Shown: positions 34,145 through 43,263, counted from the first letter of the stretch. The stretch is DNA of 64,000 nucleotides from Pseudoxanthomonas sp. NC8 (GCA_025232375.1 CP060419.1:371001-435000), one strand, 5' to 3'. The notes: generated by a model not told the origin, from the sequence alone. Made by a program: numbers and translations.

Positions 34145-36839
34145 ATGAACTGGCTGAACGAGGTGCTGCAGAACGATCCGGATCCGGTCGAGACCCGTGA
34201 ATGGATCGAGTCGCTCAAGGCGGTCATCGACCGCGACGGACCCGAGCGCGCGCACCTGCTGCTGGAGGATATGGTCGAGCTGACCCGCCGTTCGGGCGCG
34301 TTCCTGCCGTTCTCCCCGACCACCGAATACGTCAACACCATCGCCCCGGCGCTGGAGGCCAAGAGCCCCGGCAACGCCGACCTGGAATGGCGGATCCGCT
34401 CGATCATCCGCTGGAACGCGATGGCCACGGTCGTGCGCGCCAACCGCAAGCCGGGCGACCTGGGCGGCCACATCGCCTCGTTCGCCTCGGCGGCGACCCT
34501 GTATGACGTCGGCTTCAACCACTTCTGGCGCGCCCCGTCCGACAGCCACCCGGGCGACCTGCTCTACATCCAGGGCCACAGCGCGCCGGGCATCTACGCC
34601 CGCTCGTTATGGAAGGCCGGATCAGCGAGAACCAGCTCGACAACTTCCGCATGGAAGTGGACGGCCGCGGCATCTCGTCCTACCCGCACCCGTGGCTGAT
34701 GCCGGACTACTGGCAGACCCCGACCGTGTCGATGGGCCTGGGCCCGCTGGGCGCGATCTACCAGGCGCAGTTCATGAAGTACCTGGAGCACCGCGGCCTG
34801 ATCGAGAAGTCCGACCGCAAGGTCTGGTGCTTCATCGGCGACGGCGAGTCGGACGAACCGGAAACCCTGGGCGCGATCGCGCTGGCCGGCCGCGAAGGCC
34901 TGGACAACCTGATCTTCGTCGTCAACTGCAACCTGCAGCGCTGGACGGCCCGGTGCGCGGCAACGGCAAGATCATCCAGGAGCTGGAAGGCGTGTTCCGC
35001 GGCGGCGGCTGGAACGTGATCAAGCTGCTGTGGGGCGGCTACTGGGACGCGCTGCTGGCGCGCGACACCAACGGCGTGCTCAAGAAGCTGATGATGGAGA
35101 CCGTCGACGGCGAGTACCAGAACTGCAAGGCCTTCGGCGGCGCGTACACGCGCGAGAATTTCTTCGGCAAGTACGACGAGACCCGCGCCATGGTCGCCGG
35201 CCTGTCCGACGACGACATCTGGCGCCTGAACCGCGGCGGCCACGACCCGCACAAGGTGTACGCGGCCTACCACCAGGCGGTGAACACCAAGGGCATGCCG
35301 ACCGTGATCCTGGCCAAGACGGTCAAGGGCTACGGCATGGGCAGCTCGGGCGAGTCGCTCAACCCGACCCACCAGACCAAGAAGCTGGACAACGACGCGG
35401 TGCGCGCGTTCCGCGACCGCTTCAATATCCCGCTGAGCGACAAGCAGCTGGAAGAAGCCGAGCAGGTCCCGTTCTACCACCCCGGCGAGGACTCGCCGGA
35501 AGTGCAGTACCTCAAGGAGCGCCGCGCCGCGCTCGGCGGCTACCTTCCGCAGCGCCGCCGCAAGGCCGCCAAGTCGTTCACCGTGCCCACGCTGGACAAG
35601 TACGAGCGCCTGCTCAAGGACAGCGGCGAGCGCACCTACTCCACCACCATGGCCTTCGTGCAGACGCTCAACATCGCCCTGCGCGACAAGGACCTGGGCC
35701 CCGCACCTGGTGCCGATCGTCGCTGACGAAGCGCGCACCTTCGGCATGGAAGGCCTGTTCCGCCAGATCGGCATCTACGCCCCGTTCGGCCAGAAGTACA
35801 AGCCGGTCGATTCCGACCAGCTGATGTACTACCGCGAGGACCAGGCCGGTAAGGTGCTGCAGCAGGGCATCAGCGAGCCGGGCGCGATCGCGTCGTGGAT
35901 GGCCGCCGGCACCAGCTACTCGGTGTCCAACGTGCCGATGCTGCCGTTCTACATCTACTACTCGATGTTCGGCTTCCAGCGCGTGGGCGACATCGCCTCG
36001 GCAGGCCGCCGACATGCGTACCCGCGGCTTCCTGCTCGGCGGCACCGCCGGCCGCACCACTCTAACAACGGCGAGGGCCTGCAGCACGAGGACGGCCCAC
36101 AGCCGGGTCAGGCCGGCTTCATCCCCAACGTGCGCAGCTACGACCCGACCTTCGGCTTCGAGGTCACCGTGCTGCTCCAGCACGGCATGAAGGCGATGAT
36201 GGAGGACCAGATCGACGAGTACTGGTACCTCACCCTGATGAACGAGAACTACGCCCACCCGGAAATGCCGGCGGGCGCGGAGACGGGCATCGTCAAGGGC
36301 ATGTACCTGCTCAAGGACGCCGGCAAGCCGAAGAAGGGCGAGCTGCGCGTGCAGCTGCTGGGCAGCGGCACCATCCTGCGCGAGGCGATCGCCGCGGCCG
36401 AGCTGCTGGACAAGGACTTCGGCGTCACCGCCGACATCTGGTCCTGCCCCAGCTTCAATGAGCTGCGCCGCGACGGCTTCGACGCCGAGCGCTGGAACCG
36501 CATGAATCCGGAAGCCAAGGCCCCGCGCAAGGCCTACGTGACCGAACAGCTGGAAGGCCATGGGGCCCGGCGATCGCCGCGACCGACTACGTGCGTGGGT
36601 TTGCCGACCAGATCCGTGCGTTCGTGCCGATGACCTATACCGTGCTGGGCACCGACGGCTTCGGCCGTTCGGATACGCGCGCCAACCTGCGCCGCTTCTT
36701 CGAAGTGGACCGGTACTACATCGCGCATGCTGCCATCGCCGCGCTGGCGAAGGACGGGAAGATGACCGGCAAGGACGTGGCCAGGGCGATCAAGCAGTAC
36801 AAGATCGATCCGGAGAAGGCGAACCCGGTTGGGGTTTGA
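34145..36839 (+). CDS. aceE: Pyruvate dehydrogenase E1 component
   Basis: Homodimeric thiamine-diphosphate E1 subunit that decarboxylates pyruvate and acetylates E2 of the pyruvate dehydrogenase complex. About 897 residues. Recognisable blocks: N-terminal E2-binding [20 protein letters not shown], active-site [12 protein letters not shown]-like [10 protein letters not shown], ThDP motif [12 protein letters not shown]...NCNLQ, and [21 protein letters not shown] 34145 follows GGGAG. The frame breaks near 34607 (TTCCTGG read as TTATGG), 34945 (CCTGG read as CTGG), 35704, 36010, 36060 and 36558, yet every segment is highly conserved, so the gene is surely intact in the organism. No aceF or lpd follows; a tRNA fragment and an island do. 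Confidence 0.96.
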
Positions 36840-36840
36840 G

Positions 36841-36909
36841 GTATGGCCGGCGGACTCAAAATCCGCCGATGGCGACATTGTGTGGGTTCGAGTCCCACCT
36901 TAGGCACCA
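36841..36909 (+). tRNA. tRNA-Leu (CAA), 3' portion only
   Basis: Starts right after the aceE stop. The anticodon arm GCGGA-CTCAAAA-TCCGC (anticodon CAA), the variable arm, the T-arm GTGGG-TTCGAGT-CCCAC and the 3' end CTTAGGC-A-CCA are present. The D-arm and a 5' acceptor strand complementary to CTTAGGC (GCCTAAG) are not found upstream, where aceE coding sequence lies. It is therefore most likely a 3' tRNA fragment of the kind left as an attachment site when an element integrates, unless the 5' half was lost through sequence error. Confidence 0.55.
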
Positions 36910-36920
36910 GTAAAAACAAA

Positions 36921-36953
36921 GGGTTAGGCTTCGCAGCCTAGCCCCTTTTGTTT
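36921..36953 (+). terminator. Rho-independent terminator after the tRNA-Leu fragment
   Basis: GGGTTAGGCT-TCGC-AGCCTAGCCC forms a 10-bp stem (one G-T pair) with a tetraloop, followed by CTTTTGTTT and preceded by an A-rich run. Confidence 0.85.
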
Positions 36954-37004
36954 GGCGCCGCGCGCCATAGCCCGTACATAGCCCGTAGGCAGCGCTACGA
37001 AGTG

Positions 37005-37343
37005 CTACCTATAGCTCCCACTCTTCCAATGCCGACCACACGCGCGACACGTACGGATTAGGTCGCCCCACCGGCCCCGGCGCTCGGCCCCCAGCAGGCC
37101 GCCGCACTCGCACAGCAGCCCTACCCCGTACTGGGCACGCCACAGGCGCACCGTTACCCATAGGCCATGCACCCCGCCTGCCGCCAGCGCCGCATAGGGC
37201 ACCCAGCCCAGCGACGACGCCAAGGGGGCCAAGTACGGGCTTGCCTGCCAGCGCGACAGGACCAGCGACGACACGAACGCCACGACCAGCGCGAACACGG
37301 CCGGCAGGTACGCCCTGACCGCCATCCAATCCCATCGACTCAT
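37005..37343 (-). CDS. Small membrane protein with a C-terminal zinc-ribbon motif
   Basis: 112-residue protein from ATG 37343, chosen because GGAGGGA lies just upstream; longer in-frame starts lack an RBS. Two membrane segments (AYLPAVFALVVAFVSSLVL and about 50-75, GWVPYAALAAGGVHGLWVTV) are followed by a short domain with two Cys pairs, CECGG and CRACGRHW, which could hold zinc. The frame is uninterrupted. It is the first gene of the region after the tRNA fragment and faces away from the nucleotidyltransferase gene. No known family recognised; similar small Cys-rich membrane proteins occur on mobile elements. Confidence 0.6.
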   Translation of the reverse strand: MSRWDWMAVRAYLPAVFALVVAFVSSLVLSRWQASPYLAPLASSLGWVPYAALAAGGVHGLWVTVRLWRAQYGVGLLCECGGLLGAERRGRWGDLIRTCRACGRHWKSGSYR

Positions 37344-37508
37344 AAATCCCTCCCCGGCGAAGCTGCCCGAAAGTGATTTTTTTACGGGGAGTCGCAACAG
37401 GTGAGATTCGAGCCCCACCCGCACGCAGCGCGACCTACTGGGTTGTCCAAATCATGACAACCGCCACGCTTGTTTGTACGCTCAACATATGGGGATAAGG
37501 ATTCAGCC

Positions 37509-38114
37509 TTGAGCGACCTGGACGAGTTCCTGAGAGAACTGTCGGCGACGGACGACACCACGATCGTCGACTTCGCGCGCCGCAAAGTCCTACATGGCAC
37601 ACCGGTCGTCTTCATGGGGCGAGAGGATGACTATTACGCTTTCAGGAAACGAATCGCCGACTTTGCGGGCGCCCAGTTCCTCGACGTTTTCATTACCGGC
37701 TCAGCAAAGCTAGGCTTCAGCCCTATCAAACGAAAGCCCTTCGACCTCGATTCCGATATCGATGTCACGATAGTTTCGGCAAACCACTTCGAGAGAGTCC
37801 TGGATCTGGTCGGAGAGTTCCAGATGGAAATCCGCCGGAATCGACTGGTGGTCTCCAAGCGAGAGCTGGATACGTATCACCGGTTTCTCGAGTACACCAC
37901 ATTGGGGTGGATGCGACCCGATCTGCTTCCAACATCCTTCAAGATTGGCCCGCTGAAAAGTGACTGGTTCGATTTCTTCTCTTCAATCTCTCACGGGGAA
38001 TCTGAAGTAGGAAATTACAAAGTGTCAGCGGGCGTCTTCAAGTCACATGCGCACTTCGAACGGTACACGATAAGCGGCCTTTCAGAACTAGCAAACTCAT
38101 TGCGACTGGAATAA
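37509..38114 (+). CDS. Nucleotidyltransferase-fold protein, candidate defence component
   Basis: 201-residue protein. It carries a DNA polymerase beta-type nucleotidyltransferase signature: G64-S65 in FITGSAKLGFSP and D83/D85 in DSDIDVTIV, with an upstream acidic DLD. A third catalytic acid is not obvious. The start TTG 37509 is preferred because ATAAGGA lies eight bases upstream and the protein then begins MSDLDEFLREL; a TTG at 37470 is the alternative. The frame is clean and the base composition is much less GC-rich than aceE, pointing to transfer. Two bases separate its stop from the DUF262 gene, so the pair is an operon. It could modify RNA, protein or a nucleotide; unknown. Confidence 0.75.
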   Translation: MSDLDEFLRELSATDDTTIVDFARRKVLHGTPVVFMGREDDYYAFRKRIADFAGAQFLDVFITGSAKLGFSPIKRKPFDLDSDIDVTIVSANHFERVLDLVGEFQMEIRRNRLVVSKRELDTYHRFLEYTTLGWMRPDLLPTSFKIGPLKSDWFDFFSSISHGESEVGNYKVSAGVFKSHAHFERYTISGLSELANSLRLE

Positions 38115-38116
38115 TC

Positions 38117-39124
38117 ATGACTCAGCAAATTAAACCTTCGGTCACGAACCCTACAATTGCCGAGCTTTACCAAAATATCCAAGGGGGTAAATTGGTGCTG
38201 GATCCAGATTTTCAGAGAAAGTTTGTCTGGACGACTGCCCATCAAGAAGAGTTCATAGACACGATCATTCGGGGATACCCCTTCCCCGAGATCTACGTTT
38301 GCCAAGGTTCGATAGACCTCGCCAAACTGAAGACTACGCAGCATGTAATTGATGGACAGCAACGTCTAACCACGATTAAGAACTACATCGACGGAAAGTA
38401 CGACAAGCCCTTCAGTAAAATCCCAATGTACGCGGATTTAGATGACGATGGCAGAACAGATTTCCTGTCGTATCAAGTAGTTCTTCGAGACATCGGAAAA
38501 GTAGATGACGAAACAATCAGAGAGATCTTCCGAAGAATCAATCTGACCAAATTCCAACTCGACGACGTTGAGGTTCACAACGCTGTCTACAACGGCGAAT
38601 TCATCACCGCCGCTAAGGACGTTCTTAAACACGTTTCCTTGGACGAATACGGCGTCTTTCATGAATCAGAATTCACACGAATGGCAGACCTGCACTTCAT
38701 GCTGCTAGTCATGTCAACTCTAGACAACAAAGGATACTTCCCTCAGGACAATGAAGTAGAGAACTTCATTGCGAGCTACAACGAGGAGTATCCAAATAAG
38801 GAAGTTAAGAAGAAATATCTGATCGAGACATTCCAGTTCATTAGCGATCTAGCCTTGCCTGTCGATTCTATTTGGTTCCGAAAAAGCAACTTCTTCACGT
38901 TAGTTGTGGAACTCAACTGGGGACGCGTGAAAGCACCGAAGGATGTTCGTAAGCGGCTTATTGACCTAGAGGAGAACATCCTCAAGAACAGAGGCTCTAC
39001 GGATACTGAGTTCGGAAAGTACTACTCATACATGTACTCAGCGACAGCCGGCAGGAAGGCGCGCGCTACCCGTGCCTCGGTGTTTAGAAAGTACGTCCTG
39101 CCCGAAGCCCCTCAAATCTCTTGA
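38117..39124 (+). CDS. DUF262 (GmrSD/ParB-like N-terminal) protein, candidate defence effector
   Basis: 335-residue protein. The DUF262 domain is clear: PDFQRKFVWTTAHQEEFIDT near the N-terminus, the nucleotide-dependent nuclease-type motif VIDGQQRLTTIKNY, and RINLTKFQLDDVEVHNAVYN. In GmrSD restriction systems DUF262 is joined to a DUF1524 HNH nuclease; here no HNH-like motif follows and the C-terminal 130 residues are a helical region of unknown type. The frame is uninterrupted and low in GC like its partner. Linked tightly behind the nucleotidyltransferase gene (2-base gap). A role in defence against phage or plasmids is inferred from family and context. Confidence 0.85.
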   Translation: MTQQIKPSVTNPTIAELYQNIQGGKLVLDPDFQRKFVWTTAHQEEFIDTIIRGYPFPEIYVCQGSIDLAKLKTTQHVIDGQQRLTTIKNYIDGKYDKPFSKIPMYADLDDDGRTDFLSYQVVLRDIGKVDDETIREIFRRINLTKFQLDDVEVHNAVYNGEFITAAKDVLKHVSLDEYGVFHESEFTRMADLHFMLLVMSTLDNKGYFPQDNEVENFIASYNEEYPNKEVKKKYLIETFQFISDLALPVDSIWFRKSNFFTLVVELNWGRVKAPKDVRKRLIDLEENILKNRGSTDTEFGKYYSYMYSATAGRKARATRASVFRKYVLPEAPQIS

Positions 39125-39134
39125 TGCGGGAAAA

Positions 39135-39306
39135 GGGGTCAGGTTCATTTCCTGAGGGAAAAGGGGTCAGGCTCATTTCCTGACGCTGAGCGAAAAGGGG
39201 AAAGCCAAGAAGACGGGGTCAGGTTCACTTCCGGGATGAGGGTGCGCGCGGCGGTCGGTGGGCTGGGCGGGTACCGGCGAAGAGAGAACGGGGTCAGGTT
39301 CACCCC
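39135..39306 (+). repeat. Cluster of four GGGGTCAG repeats
   Basis: Four copies of GGGGTCAGGTTCACTTC or close variants begin at 39135, 39163, 39215 and 39290. The copy at 39215-39281 is part of a 67-base unit nearly repeated at 43150-43216 (including GTGGGCTGGGCGGGT). The cluster begins 10 bases after the DUF262 stop. No gene is visible between 39125 and 39442. Confidence 0.85.
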
Positions 39307-39442
39307 TGGGTGGTCCGGCTGACGGCGCTTCGGTCCGGGTTTTCCCGCGTGCGTCGGCGCGGGTCGGGTTCCATCGGATGCGGCTTGCCGGGTACGGGCG
39401 AGTCCGACACGCTGCCCGCCTCATGTCCACCGGGGAAGGGCA

Positions 39443-40656
39443 ATGCAACGAAACCTGGATTTCGCGCGTCGATTTGCGGGCCTGCTGCTGTTGCCGGCGC
39501 TGTTGTGCTGGAACGGTGCATGGGCGGCCGTGCCGGCGGATGCGGCAGCGGCCGACTTCGATGTCCGGATGCAACAGCTGATGCATGAAGGCGGGCTGGT
39601 CGGCGCGGGCGCGGCGATCCTGGTCGGGCCCGAGGTGCGCTGGATGCAGGGCTACGGCTGGGCCGACCGCGAGCAAGGCGTGGTATTCACACCCGACACG
39701 GTGATGAACGTCGCCTCGATCAGCAAGACCGTCACGGGCGTGGCGTTGATGCAGGCCGTGCAGGCCGGCCGCCTGGAGCTGGACCGCGACGTCAACGACT
39801 ACCTGCCGTTCCGCCTGGTGAATCCGCATGCACCGGGGGCCGTGGTCACGCTGCGCCACCTTACCACGCACACCTCGGGCATCACCGACCGCCCGGACGC
39901 CTACGCACGCGCGTACGTGTTCGGGCGTGATCCGGAGCAGGCGCTGGGCACGTTCCTTACCAGCTACCTCTGGTGGTGCGCGGCGGGGACGAATACGATC
40001 CGGCCAACTTCCTTCCGGGCGCGCCGGGCCGGCATCGCGAGTACTCCAACATCGGCGCGGCGCTGGCCGGTTACATCGTCGAGCGCGCGACCGGCCAGCG
40101 CCTGGACGCGTGGACGCGGCAGCACGTGTTCGCGCCGTTGCGGATGGACCATACCGCCTGGCTGCTGTCGCAGGTGCCGCAGCATGCGCGCCTGTATGCG
40201 GTCCTGGACGGCGTTGCCGCGCCGATCCTGCCTTACGCACTGGTGACGTATCCCGATGGCGGCGTGCGCACCTCGGTGTCCGACCTGTCGCGGTTCTTCG
40301 CCGCGCTGCTCGACGGCGGCCAGTACCGGGGCGCGCGGATCCTGGCGCCGGAGTTGGCGGCGGAAATGCTGCGCTTCCAGTACGCCGGCGCGGCCATACC
40401 GGACAACGTCGATCCGGCGAAGGTGAACTCCGGGATCTTCTGGTCGACCAAGCTCGAGACCACGCTGGTCGGCCACGGCGGTTCCGATCCGGGGCTGGAG
40501 ACGGTGATGCTGTACGACCCGAAGGCCGGCGTGGGCCTGATCCTGTTCACCAACACCGCGCCCGACGAGACAGGCATGAAGGCCTATATCGCGATGGTCC
40601 AGCTGCTGCGCGAGCGGGGCCTGCAACTGAAGGCGCAAACCCGGACAGTCCGGTGA
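39443..40656 (+). CDS. Secreted serine hydrolase, beta-lactamase family
   Basis: Penicillin-binding-protein/class C beta-lactamase-like serine hydrolase, about 405 residues. Signal peptide with LLLLPALLCWNGAWA; catalytic S-x-x-K in NVASISKTVTG, the Y-x-N motif in REYSNIGAALAGY and a C-terminal H-G-G (VGHGGSDPGL) replacing K-T-G, as in esterase/peptidase members. Acts in the periplasm or outside; substrate unknown, probably a D-amino-acyl peptide or ester. ATG 39443 follows GGGGAAGGG. One break near 39970, around an expected CCTGGTGG. Confidence 0.87.
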
Positions 40657-40671
40657 CGATGGAACGAGAAC

Positions 40672-40702
40672 GGGGTCAGGTTCACTTCTGGGATGAAGGT
40701 GG
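40672..40702 (+). repeat. GGGGTCAG repeat
   Basis: GGGGTCAGGTTCACTTCTGG followed by GATGAAGGTGG, matching the repeat family; 15 bases after the serine hydrolase stop. Confidence 0.8.
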
Positions 40703-40895
40703 ACTCAGGCGGACCATGGATGCTGGGTGCAGCCACGCAGGGTTGTCTGCCCAGTGCCTGCACACAACGCCGTCAGTGCGCAACGGCCTGCGCTGTAGGA
40801 AGTGGACCTGGCCCCGCTACGGGAAGTGCCACTGGCAATCGTGCATCTGACAAGATGGAACAGGACGCGAGCGAAATGGATGCGCAGGTAACCGG

Positions 40896-41476
40896 ATGAG
40901 CGGTGACAAGTACTACATGCTGAGCGTGGATCTGACGATCAACGGGAGGGAGCCGATGCTCCTGGGCTGCATGCCTGATCTGCCTGAAGATAATGAAGAT
41001 GACTGGATGTTTGGCGAGCCCTTCAGCGTTGAGCCCGAGGAGCCCATCCATGTCGACATATGCGAAGACAGCGAAACTTTTGAGCCGCTCGACTTCTATC
41101 GTAATCCTCCGGTCGCCACCAGGCCTTCGTCGATGCGCTGCTGGAAGCGGGGGTGGACAATATCGTGACCTATGATGTCGTGCTGCGCAGGCGAACCGAT
41201 CCCTCATTCACTATCGAAGGCTACAAGGCCATCAACATCATCGGGATGGTCAGGTTGGCCCGCGCAGGCGCCGCCCATCTGGAAAATCCCGCCGCGGGCG
41301 ATCCGCTTGACGCCAGGCTGGAGCTCGAAGACAAAGGCGCCAACGGCCTGAACATGTTCCGCTTGAAGCAAAGCATGCGCACGATCGTGGTGCACCAGCG
41401 CGTGAAGGATCACCTGCAGGCCAAGGGTTTTGACGATCTGATCTTTGATGAGCTCGACGACGCGCTGATTCTGTAG
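40896..41476 (+). CDS. Imm11/DUF1629-like immunity protein
   Basis: About 193 residues, similar in layout to the Imm11 (DUF1629) family, which protects cells against polymorphic toxins. The typical N-terminus with tyrosines (DKYYMLSVDLT) and the C-terminal SMRTIVVHQRVKDHLQAKGF are seen. It is acidic throughout, as expected for an immunity protein. No toxin gene is present next to it, so it is an orphan or protects against toxins made by others. One break near 41120, where an expected ACCCAGGCC reads ACCAGGCC. Repeats flank it on both sides. Confidence 0.65.
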
Positions 41477-41500
41477 CGCGCCCGGGCGCAGAGGAAGCAG

Positions 41501-41572
41501 GGGGCAGAGTGTAGTTTCTTGATTGTGCTGGAGTGAGGCGACATTCGAAGAAGTCGACTCTGACCCCTGTTT
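41501..41572 (+). repeat. About 70-bp palindromic element, copy 1
   Basis: Begins GGGGCAGAGTGTAG and ends GAAGTCGACTCTGACCCCTG; the ends are inverted to each other, and the middle holds TTGTGCTGGAGTGAGGCGAC. Close copies lie at 43264-43339 and 51541-51610. It sits 24 bases after the Imm11-like stop and just before tRNA-Thr. Confidence 0.85.
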
Positions 41573-41589
41573 CGCTGTTTCGTTCGCCC

Positions 41590-41665
41590 GCCGCCGTAGC
41601 TCAACTGGCAGAGCGCGCCACTTGTAAAGGCGAGGTTGCAGGTTCGATTCCTGCCGGCGGCACCA
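41590..41665 (+). tRNA. tRNA-Thr (TGT)
   Basis: 76 nucleotides with encoded CCA. Acceptor GCCGCCG pairs with CGGCGGC; D-arm AGCTCAACTGGCAGAGC-like, anticodon loop CTTGTAA (anticodon TGT), T-arm GCAGG-TTCGATT-CCTGC. The anticodon stem has one A-A mismatch next to the loop, natural or a sequence error. Confidence 0.92.
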
Positions 41666-41800
41666 CGCGCGTCAAACTCCCGATCAATGTCGGCGAAGAA
41701 GCACGGCTGGCGGGGCATGGGCGCGTGCAGCGGGAGCGATGCCCCGGCATGCGTGACGCCGCAACCGGCGTCCGTCAGGCAATTCTGACGCCCCGGGTCG

Positions 41801-41830
41801 GGAAAGTGCACTCTGACCCCGGTTCTGGCA
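41801..41830 (+). repeat. Half element of the repeat family
   Basis: GGAAAGTGCACTCTGACCCC followed by GGTTCTGG is the right-hand half of the palindromic element, about 140 bases after tRNA-Thr. No left half is evident. Confidence 0.6.
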
Positions 41831-41903
41831 CGGGACTTGCCTGCTCCGGGGCCGGCATCCCGAAAATGTCTGCCTGACCATTTGCCCAGTATCGGAGTGT
41901 GTA

Positions 41904-42683
41904 ATGCGGAGAATCATCTTGACGGCGCTCTTGGCGCTTGTACTTCCGTGCCGGGGCTGGCAGCCGAGCGGATTTTTGAGCCCGTGGCCGCGGAAGGTCA
42001 GGTGGTTGAGTTTGAAGATGGCGAGACGGTCCTGATTGACCAGACGTCCAACGCCATCGTGTTTGCGACATTTGTGCCAAGAGACAAGAAGTCTGCGTTT
42101 CTGAAGGTCGCCTTCAAGAACATAGGTGATGAGTCGTTTGTTGTATCTGATTCATCCGTAACGGGTGTTACCCCTGAAGGTCCTCTCGAGGTTTTTAGCT
42201 ATGAGGATCGAGTTCGCGAACAGAAGCGAGCCGAAATGTGGGGTGCGGTTGCCGCTGGTTTGGCTGCTGCCGGAAATAGCCTTGGCTGCCTCCAACGCCG
42301 GGTATCAGAACACCTACGGAAGTTACGCCGGCACAGCGAGTGCGCGTGCTTACGGCCCAGGAGGATCCGCATACGCTACGGCGTACGGTTCGGGAACGTA
42401 TTCTCAGACAACTTACAACGCTGCCGCCGCACAACAAGCGCAAGCGCTTGCGAATGATCGCAACCAAGCACTATTCGATCGTCAGCAGGCGAACGCCGAG
42501 TTTGCGAAGCAAGATCTACAGGCGCGTGCGCTCAAGGCCAACACGCTTTCCCCTGGGGAGTTTGTGATGGGTGATGTCGTGTTTGAGTTACCCAAGCGAA
42601 ACAAGAAGGTGCCGGCCCAGGTCGAGATATCCGTCGATGTGGCTGGTACTCCGGTGCGCATACTCTTGCGAGAAAGGCAGTAG
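41904..42683 (+). CDS. Secreted protein with Gly/Ala/Tyr-rich region, unknown function
   Basis: About 259 residues; family not recognised. Signal peptide MRRIILTALLALVLP with cleavage after LAA. The N-terminal domain (VEFEDGETVLIDQTSNAIVF) looks beta-rich; the centre is a low-complexity stretch of Gly, Ala, Ser and Tyr (YQNTYGSYAGTASARAYG), then a Gln/Ala coiled region and a short beta C-terminus (VPAQVEISVDVAGTPVRILL). Breaks near 41955 and 42275. The AT content is somewhat higher than the chromosomal core. Flanked by tRNA-Thr and a repeat. Confidence 0.65.
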
Positions 42684-42693
42684 CGGCGGAGAA

Positions 42694-42712
42694 CAGGGTC
42701 AGGTTCACTTCT
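42694..42712 (+). repeat. GGGTCAG repeat
   Basis: AGGGTCAGGTTCACTTC, 10 bases after the preceding stop; same family as 39135-39306. Confidence 0.75.
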
Positions 42713-42760
42713 TCGTCGCCCGGCCGATGAGGGGCTTGTGCTTCTGGTTGGGGATCATGG

Positions 42761-43123
42761 ATGCGAGGTTTCGATTTGATGCGGGCTGCTGCAGTTCTGG
42801 CGCTGGCGGGAGCGCTGTTGTCCTTGGCCAGTGGCGTCCGGGCACACTCTGGCGGACTGAACAGCGAGGGCTGTCACCATGACCGCAAGAATGGTGGCTA
42901 CCACTGTCACCGCGCCCCGGCGGTGGCCATGCCGACCCCGCGATATGAGCTGGCGCCGCGCGACATGCGGACGGATGCGCCATCCTCGGGGCGGGCCTAT
43001 CGCAACTGTGACGAGGCGCGCGCCGCGGGCGCGGCTCCGTTGCGGCGTGGCGAGCCCGGTTACGGCCCGCACTTGGATCGGGACAACGACGGTGTCGGTT
43101 GCGAGCCCTACCGCAGGCGCTAA
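42761..43123 (+). CDS. Secreted protein with YHYH-like and excalibur calcium-binding domains
   Basis: 120-residue protein with a signal peptide (MRAAAVLALAGALLSLASG), a His/Cys-rich segment NSEGCHHDRKNGGYHCHRAP, and a C-terminal excalibur domain (YRNCDEARAAGAAPLRRGEP then DRDNDGVGCEPY) whose D-x-D-x-D-G loop suggests calcium binding. Such proteins are extracellular or periplasmic. ATG 42761 has GGGGATC upstream; an internal ATG at 42779 is possible. Frame intact. Confidence 0.85.
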   Translation: MRGFDLMRAAAVLALAGALLSLASGVRAHSGGLNSEGCHHDRKNGGYHCHRAPAVAMPTPRYELAPRDMRTDAPSSGRAYRNCDEARAAGAAPLRRGEPGYGPHLDRDNDGVGCEPYRRR

Positions 43124-43149
43124 GGGGGAGCGGGGTCTAAGGGCAAAAC

Positions 43150-43216
43150 GGGGTCAGGTTCACTTCCGAGATGAGGGTGGGAGCGGCGCCTGGTGGGCTG
43201 GGCGGGTTCCGGCGAA
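43150..43216 (+). repeat. 67-bp unit, near copy of 39215-39281
   Basis: GGGGTCAGGTTCACTTCCGA followed by GATGAGGGTGGGAGCGG and TGGTGGGCTGGGCGGGTTCC; differs from the copy at 39215 by a handful of bases. Confidence 0.85.
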
Positions 43217-43263
43217 GCGCAGGGTCTGGGCTTCGATGATGGCGCGGAAGGCGTCGTCGGAAA

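Noticed and set aside
34145-36839. Programmed frameshifting or recent decay of aceE
   Set aside because: Six separate breaks, several on CCWGG, no slippery sequences, and fully conserved protein on both sides of each; sequence error is simpler.
39125-39306. CRISPR-like array
   Set aside because: Spacing between the GGGGTCAG copies is irregular (about 28, 52 and 75 bases), there are only four copies and no cas genes.
41590-41665. tRNA-Thr as an integration site with an island to its right
   Set aside because: The tRNA is complete, no integrase or duplicated 3' end is seen nearby, and the repeats on both sides belong to the intergenic palindrome family.
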